A DNA stretch of 64,000 bases, taken from positions 186,001 through 250,000 of the forward strand of contig JAIOKI010000019.1 of NCBI GenBank assembly GCA_028335825.1. Reading direction: 5' to 3'. Of the stretch, positions 11,846 through 22,205 are shown piece after piece (position 1 is the first letter of the stretch; every line of letters starts with the position of its first letter). This DNA is from Nosema muscidifuracis (lineage: Eukaryota > Microsporidia > Nosematidae). The notes under the pieces are model-generated. The model saw only the letters and a list, made by a program, of their open reading frames with translations, searched no databases and was not told the origin of the DNA. Made by a program: the position numbers and the translations under genes.

Positions 11846-12042
11846 TGGGCTAGGTATAACTTCATGTACAGGCCTATTTTAATCAATTACTATGAAGAAG
11901 ACTCTTGAAAGAATTTCGATTGAATAAAAATGGTGAAGATAATTAACGCAAAAAATGTCATCTGGAAATGATGATGAAGAGATGCAAAATATTCAGTCTT
12001 TGATTACACTGTAAAAATCCATAAATGTCTCAATATCCTCAT
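11846..12042 (+). repeat. Dispersed relic, copy A
   Basis: About 195 bp here resemble 15170-15375 at roughly three quarters of positions. Shared stretches include TACAGGCCTAT, GAAGAAGACTCTTGAAA and ATTACACTGTAAAAA. Both copies are on the plus strand. There is no terminal structure, so it could be old coding sequence or a transposon fragment. Confidence 0.55.
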
Positions 12043-12657
12043 TAATTTTTTATAATACAAATTAACTAAGGCTTTTACCATTCTCATAACAGGAATGTCT
12101 TTTATACAGTGGGGTAAGTTTACAAAAACTCTTTGATGACCCCTAAAAAAATATTATGCATACATATACATAGTTAAAATTATATTATAATTGTATTTAA
12201 AAAGTTTATTAGACTTAATTTGTTCTCTTCTACCTTCATTTTATTATTCTCAATGATTTGTTCATTTTTAGATTTCTATAGCAAACTTAAGCAAAAGTTC
12301 CTGTTGTCTGTTCATAGTTAAGATCTTAAAAGCCATTTTAACTATTATGAATTGAACATAAGTTTGATTCGTGAGTCAGGGTTGTATCTTCGATCCATAA
12401 ATATCATCATTTTGGATAATTTTACTTTTGTATTATTTATATAATTCACAGTAGTTAGTAAATAAATTGCATTTATTTTTTTAATTTTTATTTGCTCTTA
12501 GATTTTCATTCATTTTATCTAGTTTGTTTCAAAATTTATTTGTCTAAACCTGTTTATTACTTTAAAGATCCTGTAAGAGTCTATAATGTTTTGAGCTGTT
12601 ATATTTTTTAAAAAAATTCAATAGATTATAATATTTTATCAATAATTCAAAAAAACG

Positions 12658-13425
12658 TTATCTTAATTGTTGTTTATTTCTTATCATTTCTATAATGTTT
12701 TCCAAAATTTTAAGACCATTATTAAGTCCTTTTATGTTTGAAATTGCTGAATTATTAACATATGTCAAAAAAGTTTTCAACTTTTTAAATTCTGTATTAT
12801 ATTCTAATTTATAAGTACTCAAATGTTTTTCATTTGAAATATTTTTATCTAATAAATCCTCATCTATCATATTAATTAAAATTACATTGGATAAATTTTC
12901 CAAAAAATCAATTTTCTCTTTTATATGTATATATTGTTTGAAGAAATCACTACTTAAAGTCAATGCACATCGTTTTTTTTTATTACTATTTAAAAGTGAT
13001 AGAAATTTTATGATATTGCAAAGACATTCTTCTATTTTATTTTTCATATCCAAAGGTAAATCTGTTGTAGAAAAAAAAGTTTTAAAATTTTCAATCATTT
13101 TTTCATTTTTGCGAGTATTATACACCCATTTAGCATAATCTTTCTTAATAAGATTTATTTTTCTTACTTCTTTTTTGATCGAGTTGATAAAATTGCGATT
13201 AACTAGTAATTTTATCCTCTTACCGTTAATTAAAAATTTTTGTATTGAATCTTTTGACACTTCATTATCATCAGATATATTCATTTGAGTAGTATTCGTA
13301 TTCATAGATGATAATTCTTCATCATTTAAAAATTTCTTACACATCTCTTTTTTGAAGTTGTATTTTCTTGATGATAATATCAAATTTATTAAATAACAGA
13401 ATATTGTGGTGTATCTTATATTCAT
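12658..13425 (-). CDS. Secreted protein, three-member local family, copy 3
   Basis: The 255-residue product again starts with a hydrophobic leader (MNIRYTTIFCYLINLI). Its linker is shorter than in copies 1 and 2, which accounts for most of the length difference. The helical domain has the family marks LINGKRIKLL, TTDLPLDMKNKI and the C-terminal RNKQ. The promoter motif CCCTCC is at 13436-13441, inside the upstream segment shared by all three copies. No domain assignment is possible. The maintained frame suggests it is functional. Confidence 0.8.
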   Translation of the reverse strand: MNIRYTTIFCYLINLILSSRKYNFKKEMCKKFLNDEELSSMNTNTTQMNISDDNEVSKDSIQKFLINGKRIKLLVNRNFINSIKKEVRKINLIKKDYAKWVYNTRKNEKMIENFKTFFSTTDLPLDMKNKIEECLCNIIKFLSLLNSNKKKRCALTLSSDFFKQYIHIKEKIDFLENLSNVILINMIDEDLLDKNISNEKHLSTYKLEYNTEFKKLKTFLTYVNNSAISNIKGLNNGLKILENIIEMIRNKQQLR

Positions 13426-13630
13426 TAATAATAAAGGAGGGTGTTTTAACAGTTTTATATTTTTTTTAATTTAACAAGCCATAAATTGTATTTATTTATC
13501 ATAATATGTATTTAAGTTTGATATGTGTTCATATAATCAATTTTACAAATATTCAAATTATTACTATTTTGAATTGGTGATGACGTGTATCTCGAAATAA
13601 TAAATTAAAATACATAAAAATTTAAAACGT

Positions 13631-16260
13631 AAATAATTATGAATTATAGTAATTAAAGCTGTTAAATAGCTGATAATAAGAACAATACTCACTTAGATTA
13701 TTCTTTTTGAATTAAAAATATGTATTTGTAATTTATTTAATAATTTTATTATTTATATATCTTTCTGCATTCTTGTGAGATCTTTGTTAACTAAATATTA
13801 TTTAATTTATCCTTCTTCTTTGATAAAAAATTATTTTTTTTTAAAATACTAGATTAGATTAATACCAAATATTATATAAACAAAACTCAATAATTTAAAT
13901 TTTATTTTTAAAATAATAAGTTAAATTAAGTTATTTGAATAATTACTATATATCATATAAAAAAACTCATTAAATTTTTTTTAAAATAACAGATAAATTT
14001 TGTTTCTTAGATAAATAAAATATTTTTTTATATTTTTGAATAAACCATTTATAAGTTCATTATAGCTGATAAGATTCCTAGACAATAATTCCAGTATTAT
14101 AATATCAATTTAATTTAACCTATCAATTAACATGGCAATCTTACTTATTTAATATTCAATGTCTTTCTTAAACAATTTTAATCTTAAGATTTATATTTTA
14201 AATATGATTGTATTCAATAGTCTGATCCATTATCAGTTTATTATTTTACCTTTTGGAAGAATCACATACGACTCTATTCAAGTTTTATTCATTTATAGAC
14301 TCAAAATTTTTAATTAAAAAACAGTATCATGATTCTTAATTTATTAAAAAAAATAAATTTCTATTCCAATTATATTATCTTATTTATCTTATCTAGTACA
14401 TATATCGGGTTTTTTTTCTATTTGATATTAGTTTAGGGAACTATGTATTGAATAAAACTATAATTGGTCATTTACTAAACATTCCTGAACAGATGAGATC
14501 TAATCTTTTTACTATTTGTTTTACAATGTTTTTGTTAGATAACATGCAGATACTATTAATTGTAGCACTATAATCAGAATTAAATGATTTAATTACAACA
14601 AATATTAGTTAAGTTTTAATTATCACATAATACTAACGAATAGCTTAATTTAGATAGAAAAAAGTAAATGAAACATATTATATAGGATTTTAAAAAAAAG
14701 TATAACCTCTTATGAAGTAAATTAATAAGTTTTTAATTACTAAAACTAAAAAAAGAAGTAAAAAATTTAGTGTTTAGTATAAAGTAAAAATATTGATTAT
14801 AACATTTAATAATTTGATGTAAGAAGAAAATATAAGAGTTTATTAGATATGTACATTTATATCTGCAATGAGATAAAAATCAAATCAATGAATAGATAAG
14901 CGAAGTTAAAAAAAAGTTTTAACTTGATATTGGTCATGTATTTAGAAATAAGTATTAGCAGAAGATAATCTTATGGTTAGATAGTTACAAAAAATATTAA
15001 AATCACATCGACTGAAATATTTTTTTGTAAAATAATTTAGTATGAAGTTCGTTGATGGTTTTAAATAGTAAAATATTCTTTAGATTATCTAAAATTCATA
15101 TTAAAATAATCCTATTTTTAAAAAACTGAATATACTACCATCAAAATACAATGCTAAATACAGAATAGCGCTGGGTATAAATTTACATACAGGCCTATAT
15201 CTAATCAATTACTCCGAAGAAGACTCTTGAAAAAATTTCAATTGAATACAAATGCTGAAGAGAACTAACAGTCAAGAAAAAGCATCAAGAAATGATGGGT
15301 GAAGAGAGTCAAATATTCGGTCTTATATTACACTGTAAAAACCCATTAATGGTTTAATATCCTTAATTAAGAAAATTAAAATATAAAAATGAGGGAAATA
15401 AAAAAATACTTTATATAAAAAAAAGTTTCTATGGAAAGTTCAAAGTTTTTGATCTGGACAATAAATACCTTTAAATATGGAACAACTCAGGTTTTTTTTC
15501 TAAATTTTAACTAGTTTTCATAGTGAAAAAGAGATTTAATTTTTGAGAATATTTTGATCCGAAAATAGCTTCGTTTATTAATTTATAGTAAATTTTCAAT
15601 TTGCATATTAAAAAGAGTTTACAATGAAATTATTGGAAAACTCAAAAAATCATTAAAAAAATAATCAATATGAGAAAAAAAATCTGCGAATTACAAGAAA
15701 TTAAAGTTAGATTGTTGATGAATTATGAAATTGATTATAAGGAAAACTCTGCTTAGATAAATATACTATAATTAACATTTTTAATTCTTTTGTTGTCATA
15801 AGCACTTTATAAACAAAAATGAGTGTATTTTTTACATCCAGATGTTAATTAAAAATGAAAGATCATTTTTAGTAAAATTTATATTTTTTCGTTAGAGATA
15901 TCAAATTATTCTATTATTATTAAATCAATATAAACAAAAAGTTGAAATTCAAAATTATTTATTTTTTAACCCCTAATAAAATTACATTTCCGTTTTGAGA
16001 ACGTAAAAACTTTAGCTAGTTTTAAAATAATTATAAAGGATCATCTAATTTATGCAAATATTAATTATTCTTAGCTTAAAGTTATGTTCTCACTTATTAA
16101 ATATTTCTTAAATATTTTCTTAGGAATTTATCACATAAACTAAATCTGTAGCATAAATACAATATTTATTACATAAACTATATCATTACATAAATACAAA
16201 ATTTATCACAAAAGTTATTACATAAATATTAAATCTGTAGCATAAAATACAATTTTAAAA
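13631..16260. other. Long AT-rich region without a recognised gene
   Basis: No open frame with a promoter motif and no RNA was found in about 2.6 kb. The only structured content is the relic at 15170-15375. Just before the next gene (16140-16250) there are short direct repeats of a TTACATAAA-type unit. Confidence 0.5.
15170..15375 (+). repeat. Dispersed relic, copy B
   Basis: This is the partner of 11846-12042, in the same orientation and about 3.3 kb away. The copies have drifted apart, so they are old. The flanking sequences do not match, so the repeat is a discrete unit rather than part of the 4.6-13.6 kb segment duplication. Confidence 0.55.
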
Positions 16261-16280
16261 TTAAATCCCCCAGAGACAAA

Positions 16281-17522
16281 ATGAACAAAAAAAAATGTAA
16301 ACTTGATTATGATCCAGAAGAGGTACGAACTGCACTTCAAAAGCTCTTAATAGATGAGAATATAATAACAGCTCAAAAATGTTATATGTACTCACAATAT
16401 AAAACATACAAAGAATTATACTACAAGTTACAGAAAGATTACAAAGATCTGGAACTTGAGAATTTAAAGCTGTATGAACAATTTTCTTCAAAAAATATAT
16501 CACAAGAAAATAAAGAAAATTATCAAAATGTTTGTACTGATATTGATGATTCTTTAAATGATACACAAGATATAAAAAATAAGCTTGACGAGTATAGCAC
16601 AAAATTAAAAGAAAATTCTGATGATGAAAATCAAACATTAATTGATAAAATAACCAGTCTGAGAACAAGTTTAACAGAAAAAGAAAATAAAATAGTTGAG
16701 TTAGAAAATACTGTAATTAAATTACAGATATTATCTAGGACTAGTAATATTAAACAAGATAGTGATGAAAATACTGATGAGATAATAAATTTAAAGACAC
16801 GAGTTGAATATTCTAAGTTAGAAAAGGAAAGATTAATAGTAAATTCTAATAATAAAATTATGGAAATTAAGATTAAATACGAGGAGTTTATGAAGAAATA
16901 TGAAAAAATTAATGAAAATTTCAATAATTCATTGTTAAAGATTGAAGAACTCAAGAATGTTATAAAAGAAAATGATATTAAGAAAATTGATCGATTATCT
17001 AAATTACAAGAAAAAAATAAGATTTTATCTTCTGAGATTAATAATTTATCTGATAAGATCAATGTTCTTAACAAAGATTATCAAGACATTAAAAATCAAA
17101 GTATTTTGATTATTAATCAAACCAAAGATACGTTTATCAAACTTAATACGTACAAATTATTCGAAAATAAGAAAAATATTGCGACAGGTAAAGATTTTTA
17201 TGATGAAGAAATTAGTAATTTATTAGAAGTATGTGATTCACTTACAGAAGAAAATAAGAAGAATTTTTTAGTTATCAAACAGTTAGAACAAAAAATATTA
17301 GATTTAGAAAGAAAAAATAAAAATTTAGAACAAGAAAAAGATCTTATATCTATAAATTCTCATTCAAATAATTTACTACGATATGTTGAAGATCTAGCCC
17401 AACAGAAGAAAATTATATCAACGCATATAACAGAAATTAAGACATTAACAGATGAAAAAAATAAACTTATTAGAGTAAATGTAGAAAGAATTAAATTTAT
17501 AGATAAGTGTATATTTTTTTAG
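16281..17522 (+). CDS. Coiled-coil protein of unknown function
   Basis: The 413-residue protein is dominated by heptad-like Leu/Ile/Glu/Lys sequence from about residue 35 to the end, with only the first 30 residues (Asp/Glu-Val-Arg-Thr...) likely globular. There is no signal peptide or membrane segment. The CCCCC motif at 16267-16271 sits 9 bases before the ATG, which supports this start. Extended coiled coils of this size occur in cytoskeletal, spindle-pole, kinetochore and vesicle-tether proteins, and I cannot choose between them. It is convergent with the beta-tubulin gene. Confidence 0.75.
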   Translation: MNKKKCKLDYDPEEVRTALQKLLIDENIITAQKCYMYSQYKTYKELYYKLQKDYKDLELENLKLYEQFSSKNISQENKENYQNVCTDIDDSLNDTQDIKNKLDEYSTKLKENSDDENQTLIDKITSLRTSLTEKENKIVELENTVIKLQILSRTSNIKQDSDENTDEIINLKTRVEYSKLEKERLIVNSNNKIMEIKIKYEEFMKKYEKINENFNNSLLKIEELKNVIKENDIKKIDRLSKLQEKNKILSSEINNLSDKINVLNKDYQDIKNQSILIINQTKDTFIKLNTYKLFENKKNIATGKDFYDEEISNLLEVCDSLTEENKKNFLVIKQLEQKILDLERKNKNLEQEKDLISINSHSNNLLRYVEDLAQQKKIISTHITEIKTLTDEKNKLIRVNVERIKFIDKCIFF

Positions 17523-17819
17523 TCTGTAAAAAGAGCTATTTATAAATAGACTATTATTATTTTATAAATATAGTGGTATATTTTTTTAATTTGAAAAAAA
17601 AGCTATTTATAAATTACAATTTATATTTTATAAACAATAATACATTTTTAAGTCTCTAAAAAAGATTTAATAAATAGACTATTATTATTTTATAAACAGT
17701 AATACATTTTTAAGGCTTATAAATAAAATTTGTTCAAAAATATAATATCATATTTTTATGATAGCTTATTATCTTTAAATTAACCGTTAATTTTAATTAA
17801 TTTTTTTATAATAAATTCT
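17523..17819. repeat. Spacer with imperfect direct repeats
   Basis: Two or three diverged units carry the words GACTATTATTATTTTATAAA and AATACATTTTTAAG. This is the 3' side of both convergent genes. No further gene was seen. Confidence 0.5.
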
Positions 17820-19139
17820 TTAATGAGCATATAAATCTTCTGAATCTTCAAGGGTTGCTTCTTGATATTGCTGATACTCAGATAACAAATCATTCATATT
17901 AGACTCAGCTTCACTAAATTCCATCTCATCCATTCCTTCTCCAGTGTACCAATGTAAAAAGGCTTTCTTTCTAAACATTAAACTGAATTGTTCACTAATT
18001 CTCTTAAAGAGCTCTTGAATAGCTGTAGTGTTACCCATAAATGTACCTGTCATCTCAAATCCTTCTGGTGCTATATCACAAACAGCAGTCTTCATATTAT
18101 TAGGAATCCACTCTACGAATAGATTATTACTCTTATTTTGAATACTTGACATTTGTTCATCTACATCTTTCATAGATACTTTACCTCTAAAAACAGCTGC
18201 TACTGTGAGATATCTTCCTTTTTTAGGTTCACATGCTGTCATCATATTTCTAGATTCGAACATCTGCTGAGTAAGTTCTGATACTGAATAAGTCTTAAAT
18301 TTCTGAGAATCCTTGGCATGCAAAGGAGCAAAACTAACTACAAAGAAATGTAATCTAGGGAAAGGAATCATATTAACAGCTAATTTTCTTAAATCAGCAT
18401 TAAGCTGACCAGGAAATCTTAAACAAGTAGTAACTCCACTCATTACTAAAGATACAAGATGATTAAGATCTCCATATCCTGGATTATTAAGTTTTAAAGT
18501 CTTAAAGCAAATATCATAAAGAGCTTCATTATCAATACAGAAAGTTACATCAGCATTTTCTACAAGTTGATGTATAGAAAGAGTAGCATTATAAGGTTCT
18601 ACTACTGTATCACTAACTTTTGGAGATGGAACTACTGAAAAAGTACAAATCATTCTATCAGAAAATTCTTCTCTAATCTTAGAAAGTAAAAGAGTTCCCA
18701 TTCCTGCTCCAGTACCTCCTCCTAACGAATGTGTTATTTGAAATCCTTGAAGACATTCAGAAGCTTCAGCTTCTTTACGAACTACATCCATTACAGAATC
18801 AATAAGTTCAGCTCCTTCTGTGTAATGACCCTTAGCCCAATTATTACCAGCTCCAGATTGACCAAATACAAAATTATCTGGTCTAAATAAATCACCAAAT
18901 GAACCATTCTTAATAGCTTCCATCGTTCCTGGTTCTAAATCTATAAGCACAGCTCTTGGTACATACTTCTTACAAGATGATTCGTTATAATAAACACTTA
19001 TTCTTTCTAACTGATTATCATTATTTCCTACATATCTACCATCATTAGCTATACCATGTTCATTACTAATTGTCTCCCAGAATTTACCACCTATTTGGTT
19101 ACCACATTGTCCTGTTTGTAAATGTATGATTTCTCTCAT
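17820..19139 (-). CDS. TUB2: Beta-tubulin
   Basis: The 439-residue protein is full length for the family. It starts with the beta-type MREI tetrapeptide used in tubulin mRNA autoregulation and has the nucleotide-binding signature GGGTGAGMG at 140-148 and the usual acidic C-terminal tail ([12 protein letters not shown]). It forms the heterodimer with alpha-tubulin and builds the spindle. The ACCC motif at 19144-19147 follows an AAATTT-like tract on the sense strand and lies 4 bases before the ATG. Residue 198 is Val (DVTF, 197-200) where most eukaryotes have Glu. The neighbouring positions His6, Phe167, Phe200 and Cys239 are the usual residues. Confidence 0.98.
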   Translation of the reverse strand: MREIIHLQTGQCGNQIGGKFWETISNEHGIANDGRYVGNNDNQLERISVYYNESSCKKYVPRAVLIDLEPGTMEAIKNGSFGDLFRPDNFVFGQSGAGNNWAKGHYTEGAELIDSVMDVVRKEAEASECLQGFQITHSLGGGTGAGMGTLLLSKIREEFSDRMICTFSVVPSPKVSDTVVEPYNATLSIHQLVENADVTFCIDNEALYDICFKTLKLNNPGYGDLNHLVSLVMSGVTTCLRFPGQLNADLRKLAVNMIPFPRLHFFVVSFAPLHAKDSQKFKTYSVSELTQQMFESRNMMTACEPKKGRYLTVAAVFRGKVSMKDVDEQMSSIQNKSNNLFVEWIPNNMKTAVCDIAPEGFEMTGTFMGNTTAIQELFKRISEQFSLMFRKKAFLHWYTGEGMDEMEFSEAESNMNDLLSEYQQYQEATLEDSEDLYAH

Positions 19140-19143
19140 TTAA

Positions 19144-19147
19144 GGGT
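19144..19147 (-). promoter_or_regulatory. CCC-like promoter motif of beta-tubulin
   Basis: On the sense strand the order is AAATTTT, ACCC, TTAA, ATG, a clear example of the AAATTT-plus-CCC arrangement described for microsporidian promoters. The very short distance implies an extremely short 5' leader. Confidence 0.7.
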
Positions 19148-19325
19148 AAAAATTTTAGAAATAAAAAAGGCTTGAAAAAATAAGGCTTAGAAAAATCTTA
19201 AACAAAAACAAATAGAGTGTTTCAACAATTAATAAAATATATTATGAACATAGAAAAGTTTGTAAATATTTTGATTGAAGGTGAAATTTAATTAATAAAT
19301 TCATAAGATAAATGTTAAAATAAAT

Positions 19326-19545
19326 ATAACTGATATTTTGAAGAATATTAATTATGTTATAAATATTAAGGACTAGAAATAATTTAATGTAATAAATATA
19401 ACTGATATTTTGAAGAATATTAATTATGTTATATATATTAAGGACGAGAAATAATTTAGTGTAATAAAAATAACTGATATTTTAAAGAATATTAATTATG
19501 TTATATATATTAAGGACTAGAAATAATTTAGTGTAATAAATATAA
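19326..19545. repeat. Three tandem copies of a 72-bp unit
   Basis: Each unit contains ATAACTGATATTTT, GAATATTAATTATGTTAT and AAGGAC(T/G)AGAAATAATTTA. The copies differ at a few bases only, and a partial fourth copy follows. The array lies between beta-tubulin and the 5S rRNA gene. Confidence 0.85.
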
Positions 19546-19581
19546 CTTAAATATTTAACAATTAAATATAAAAATAAAAAT

Positions 19582-19697
19582 TACAGCACCCAGCTTTTCC
19601 AAGCGGTCTCCCATCTTAGTACTAACTAGGCTCTTACTGGCTTAACTTCGGAGAGCTGACGAGTTCCGGTGCTTTACAGTAGATATGGCCGTAACTG
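19582..19697 (-). rRNA. 5S ribosomal RNA
   Basis: On the minus strand the sequence starts GTTACGGCCATATCTAC and continues with GCACCGGAACTCGTCAGCTC, CGAAGTTAAGCC, the TAGTACTA and GATGGGAGACCGC blocks, and closes with GGGTGCTGTA. These are the conserved helix I, loop A, loop C and internal-promoter (A box and C box) regions of eukaryotic 5S. The ends pair (GTTACGGC with the GTGCTGTA side). A TTTT run right after the 3' end fits a Pol III terminator. It is a single copy, not linked to other rRNA genes in this window. The ends are accurate to about 2 bases. Confidence 0.95.
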
Positions 19698-20411
19698 AAA
19701 ACGGGATTAAGAAAAAGTATATTATAATTGACTAATGATTTAAAAATAGAATTTTGTTATACTATAAGATGATTTATACAATATATTCTCTCGTAAATAA
19801 ATATGATTAGGAAATTTAATTTGTTTTGTTAATAATGATTTATACAATACATTATTAACAATATTTGAGCTATTAAAATACAATCAAGAATAATAAAGTC
19901 GAAAATATTCTTTAAAACTATTTCAAATAAATTTAAATTAAAATATTTTATAATACAAATTTATCAGTTGAATAGAATTTTAATTAGTTAAAGAAAATTC
20001 ATTTTAAATAATCATTTATTTTTTCTAATTAAATACATGTTTAAAAGATACATATCTTTTTAATAAGTATTAAATTATCCTTAAAAACTTCATGAAATCT
20101 AATTTAACTAAATTTAATATAAAAGAGAAGCAATCTTTATTTTAGGTAAAAATTTGATCATTTTTTATAAATTTCTTATTAATTATTATAAATTTCTTAT
20201 TAAATATTATCTATTATTATAAATTTCTTATTAATTATTATTTATTTTTTTGTAAAAAATTAATATTTAATTTATCAATAAATTATTATCTAACTTAGAA
20301 TTTTTTATTAGAATTCCAGTCTGTTTTTTTGTAAAAAATTAATATTTAATTTATCAATAAATTAAATATTAATTAATAAATATTATTTTGAATTATAAGA
20401 TCCCCCCTTAG
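19698..20411. other. AT-rich spacer with short repeats
   Basis: This spacer contains repeats of AAATTTCTTATTAATTATT (20165-20240) and two copies of GTAAAAAATTAATATTTAATTTATC (near 20252 and 20331). No gene was seen. The CCCCCC run at 20402-20407 belongs to the next gene. Confidence 0.5.
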
Positions 20412-21659
20412 ATGTTATACAATTTACTATTTTTTACATTTTTTTATAATCTATATTGCACTAGATCAGTTCTCAGTCTACAGAATATCCAAATGGCTGA
20501 ATTAAGATACAAAAATAAAATGAAAAATGATTTCCTAAATAATTACAAAGAAAAATCTGAATATAATATGAATATTATTATCAAAGCTATATTAGATATT
20601 ACAGATGATAAAGATTTTTATAAGTATGAGGAAGAGTTTATAAAAAATAAATTAGATTATCATAGTGAAAAACAAGAACAAGTAAATAAAATTCAAAAAC
20701 TTGATAATATTAAACGAGATAATCAAATACAAGAAAATATAAATAAAGAGCAATCAGATTTTAACCAAAGATTTAAGAATACTAAACGAGATTATCATAG
20801 AGACAATCAAAGACAAGAAAGAATTAATCAAGATCAATCAGATTTTAATAAAGATCAATGGAATTTAAGTCAAAGACTTAAAAATACTAAACGAGATTGT
20901 CAAATACAAGAAAGAATCAATCAAGAACAATCAGATTTTAACCAAAGATTTAAGAATACTAAACGAGATTATCATAGAGACAATCAAATACAAGAAAGAA
21001 TTAATCAAGATCAATCAGATTTAAGTCAAATACAAGAAAATATAAATCAAAAAAAATCAGATTTAATTCAAATACAAGAAAATATAAATAAAGATCAAAA
21101 AAATACAAATAAAGATCAAGAAAATACAAATCAAGATAAATCAAATATAAATAAAGATCAATCAGATTTAATTCAAAATAATATAAAATCGAGTTCATTT
21201 TTAATTAATTCTCATATGATAATTTTTCAATGTGACTCTTGTTTAAAAAAACATGACAAATTACTTAATGATATACAAGAACTTAAAGATAAAGAAGAAT
21301 CTTACATAAAAACCAAACTAAATATTAATCAAATATACGATATAACTGAATATCTTATTTTAAATCTAACAAGATCTATTCTTGTATTCACAACTTTGTA
21401 TGAAATTCTTATACAAAATAAAATACTTTATACAAAAAATATAAAGAAATCACTTATAAAGATCAAGAATAATTTAAAAAAATGTATTGAAGAAAATATT
21501 CCAAAATTACAATATCTTAATGAAAATGAATTTTTAAAAAAAATTTTATATACAGAAGATACTTTTTATATTAAAGAGCAGATTGTATTAACCAAAGATT
21601 TGTGTAAAAAAGTTATTGAAAATATTAAAATTTTAGAAAAAGAAGATAAATTAATTTAA
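20412..21659 (+). CDS. Secreted, Gln/Asp/Asn-rich repeat protein
   Basis: The 415-residue protein begins with a strongly hydrophobic leader (MLYNLLFFTFFYNLY) followed by CTRS, a likely signal peptide. Residues about 95-255 hold degenerate tandem repeats built on QSDFNQRF, KNTKRD, IQERINQ and NKDQ, predicted helical and highly charged. The C-terminal 150 residues are a non-repetitive helical domain with a CDSCLKKH pair of cysteines. The CCCCCC motif is 5-10 bases upstream of the ATG. It is the first of four secreted-protein genes in a row on this strand. No known family was recognised; an exported surface or host-directed protein is plausible but inferred. Confidence 0.8.
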   Translation: MLYNLLFFTFFYNLYCTRSVLSLQNIQMAELRYKNKMKNDFLNNYKEKSEYNMNIIIKAILDITDDKDFYKYEEEFIKNKLDYHSEKQEQVNKIQKLDNIKRDNQIQENINKEQSDFNQRFKNTKRDYHRDNQRQERINQDQSDFNKDQWNLSQRLKNTKRDCQIQERINQEQSDFNQRFKNTKRDYHRDNQIQERINQDQSDLSQIQENINQKKSDLIQIQENINKDQKNTNKDQENTNQDKSNINKDQSDLIQNNIKSSSFLINSHMIIFQCDSCLKKHDKLLNDIQELKDKEESYIKTKLNINQIYDITEYLILNLTRSILVFTTLYEILIQNKILYTKNIKKSLIKIKNNLKKCIEENIPKLQYLNENEFLKKILYTEDTFYIKEQIVLTKDLCKKVIENIKILEKEDKLI

Positions 21660-21707
21660 TGACGTCATAAAAAAAGAATTTAAATTTTTTCAAATGATCC
21701 CTCTATT

Positions 21708-22205
21708 ATGATACAAGTATTTTTATCAATGATTATTTGTACAAAAATCGAGGATCCAAGTGAAACAAAAGATAAATTAGCTAATCTTAACAGTAAATTT
21801 ACTGAACTTAACAATAGTAAGTCAAGTTTGTATTACAAAGAACTTAAAAAAGAATTAGATATACTTGAAGATTTACAAGAAATAGGAAAGAATCCTACAT
21901 TTGAATGTTTAAATAAGTTAAATACTCATTTAAGAAATAGCAATAAGAAACTTGAATTAATTTATAATACGTTATTAGTTATTGATTCAGAATCAATTGA
22001 AAGAGATATTCAACGAAAAAAAATGACAGCAGATGAGATTTCTAAATATTTGGATCTCAATAAATTTGATCTAATTGGTTTAAAAAGATTCTTTGAATTA
22101 CAGATGAATTATATTATTTCATTAGATGATGAGTTAGATAATTGTTATAAAGGAGGTATTTATGATTTGGAGTATCTTATAAGAGAATTTAATGATAGTT
22201 ATTAA
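21708..22205 (+). CDS. Small secreted helical protein
   Basis: The 165-residue protein has a short hydrophobic leader (MIQVFLSMIICTKI), then an entirely helix-prone sequence. It lies 48 bases after the preceding gene and has its own CCC motif at 21699-21701, so it is probably transcribed separately. Its middle (LELIYNTLLVIDSESI) aligns with LKHIYESILCTNQSSL of the 24978-25433 protein, and both are followed by a similar helical tail, so the two look like diverged paralogues. Function unknown. Confidence 0.75.
   Translation: MIQVFLSMIICTKIEDPSETKDKLANLNSKFTELNNSKSSLYYKELKKELDILEDLQEIGKNPTFECLNKLNTHLRNSNKKLELIYNTLLVIDSESIERDIQRKKMTADEISKYLDLNKFDLIGLKRFFELQMNYIISLDDELDNCYKGGIYDLEYLIREFNDSY

Larger units (their letters stand above)
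9691..12432. other. Gene-poor AT-rich region
   Basis: No gene is supported apart from the tiny frame at 11661-11774 and the relic at 11846-12042. Two hairpin-capable palindromes are visible: CTTTGCT/AGCAAAG at 10183-10203 with a TATGCAT loop, and GTGTAGACT/AGTCTACAC at 10244-10281 with a 20-nt loop. Neither has a known role. The sequence has the eroded look of old duplicated or transposon-derived DNA. Confidence 0.5.
4560..13630. repeat. Three diverged copies of a segment carrying one secreted-protein gene
   Basis: The copies lie at about 4560-5650, 8440-9690 and 12430-13630, all in the same orientation. Each has a gene (4601-5431, 8648-9481, 12658-13425), about 200 bp of conserved upstream sequence including the GGAGGG/CCCTCC motif, and a short conserved downstream flank. 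Copies 2 and 3 share a longer downstream flank (the sequence around 8450 matches that around 12437) than either shares with copy 1, and their proteins are also closest. Unrelated sequence separates the copies. Confidence 0.8.

Noticed and set aside
8877-13138. Plus-strand frames of 83 residues opposite secreted-gene copies 2 and 3
   Set aside because: They recur only because the paralogues are similar, and lie wholly inside the minus-strand genes.
16261-17074. Open frames on the minus strand opposite the coiled-coil gene
   Set aside because: They are antisense shadows of a repetitive Lys/Glu/Asn-rich gene with a clear promoter motif on the plus strand.
20690-21170. CRISPR-like spaced repeats
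   Set aside because: The repeats are in-frame codon repeats of the secreted Gln/Asp/Asn-rich protein, and the genome is eukaryotic.
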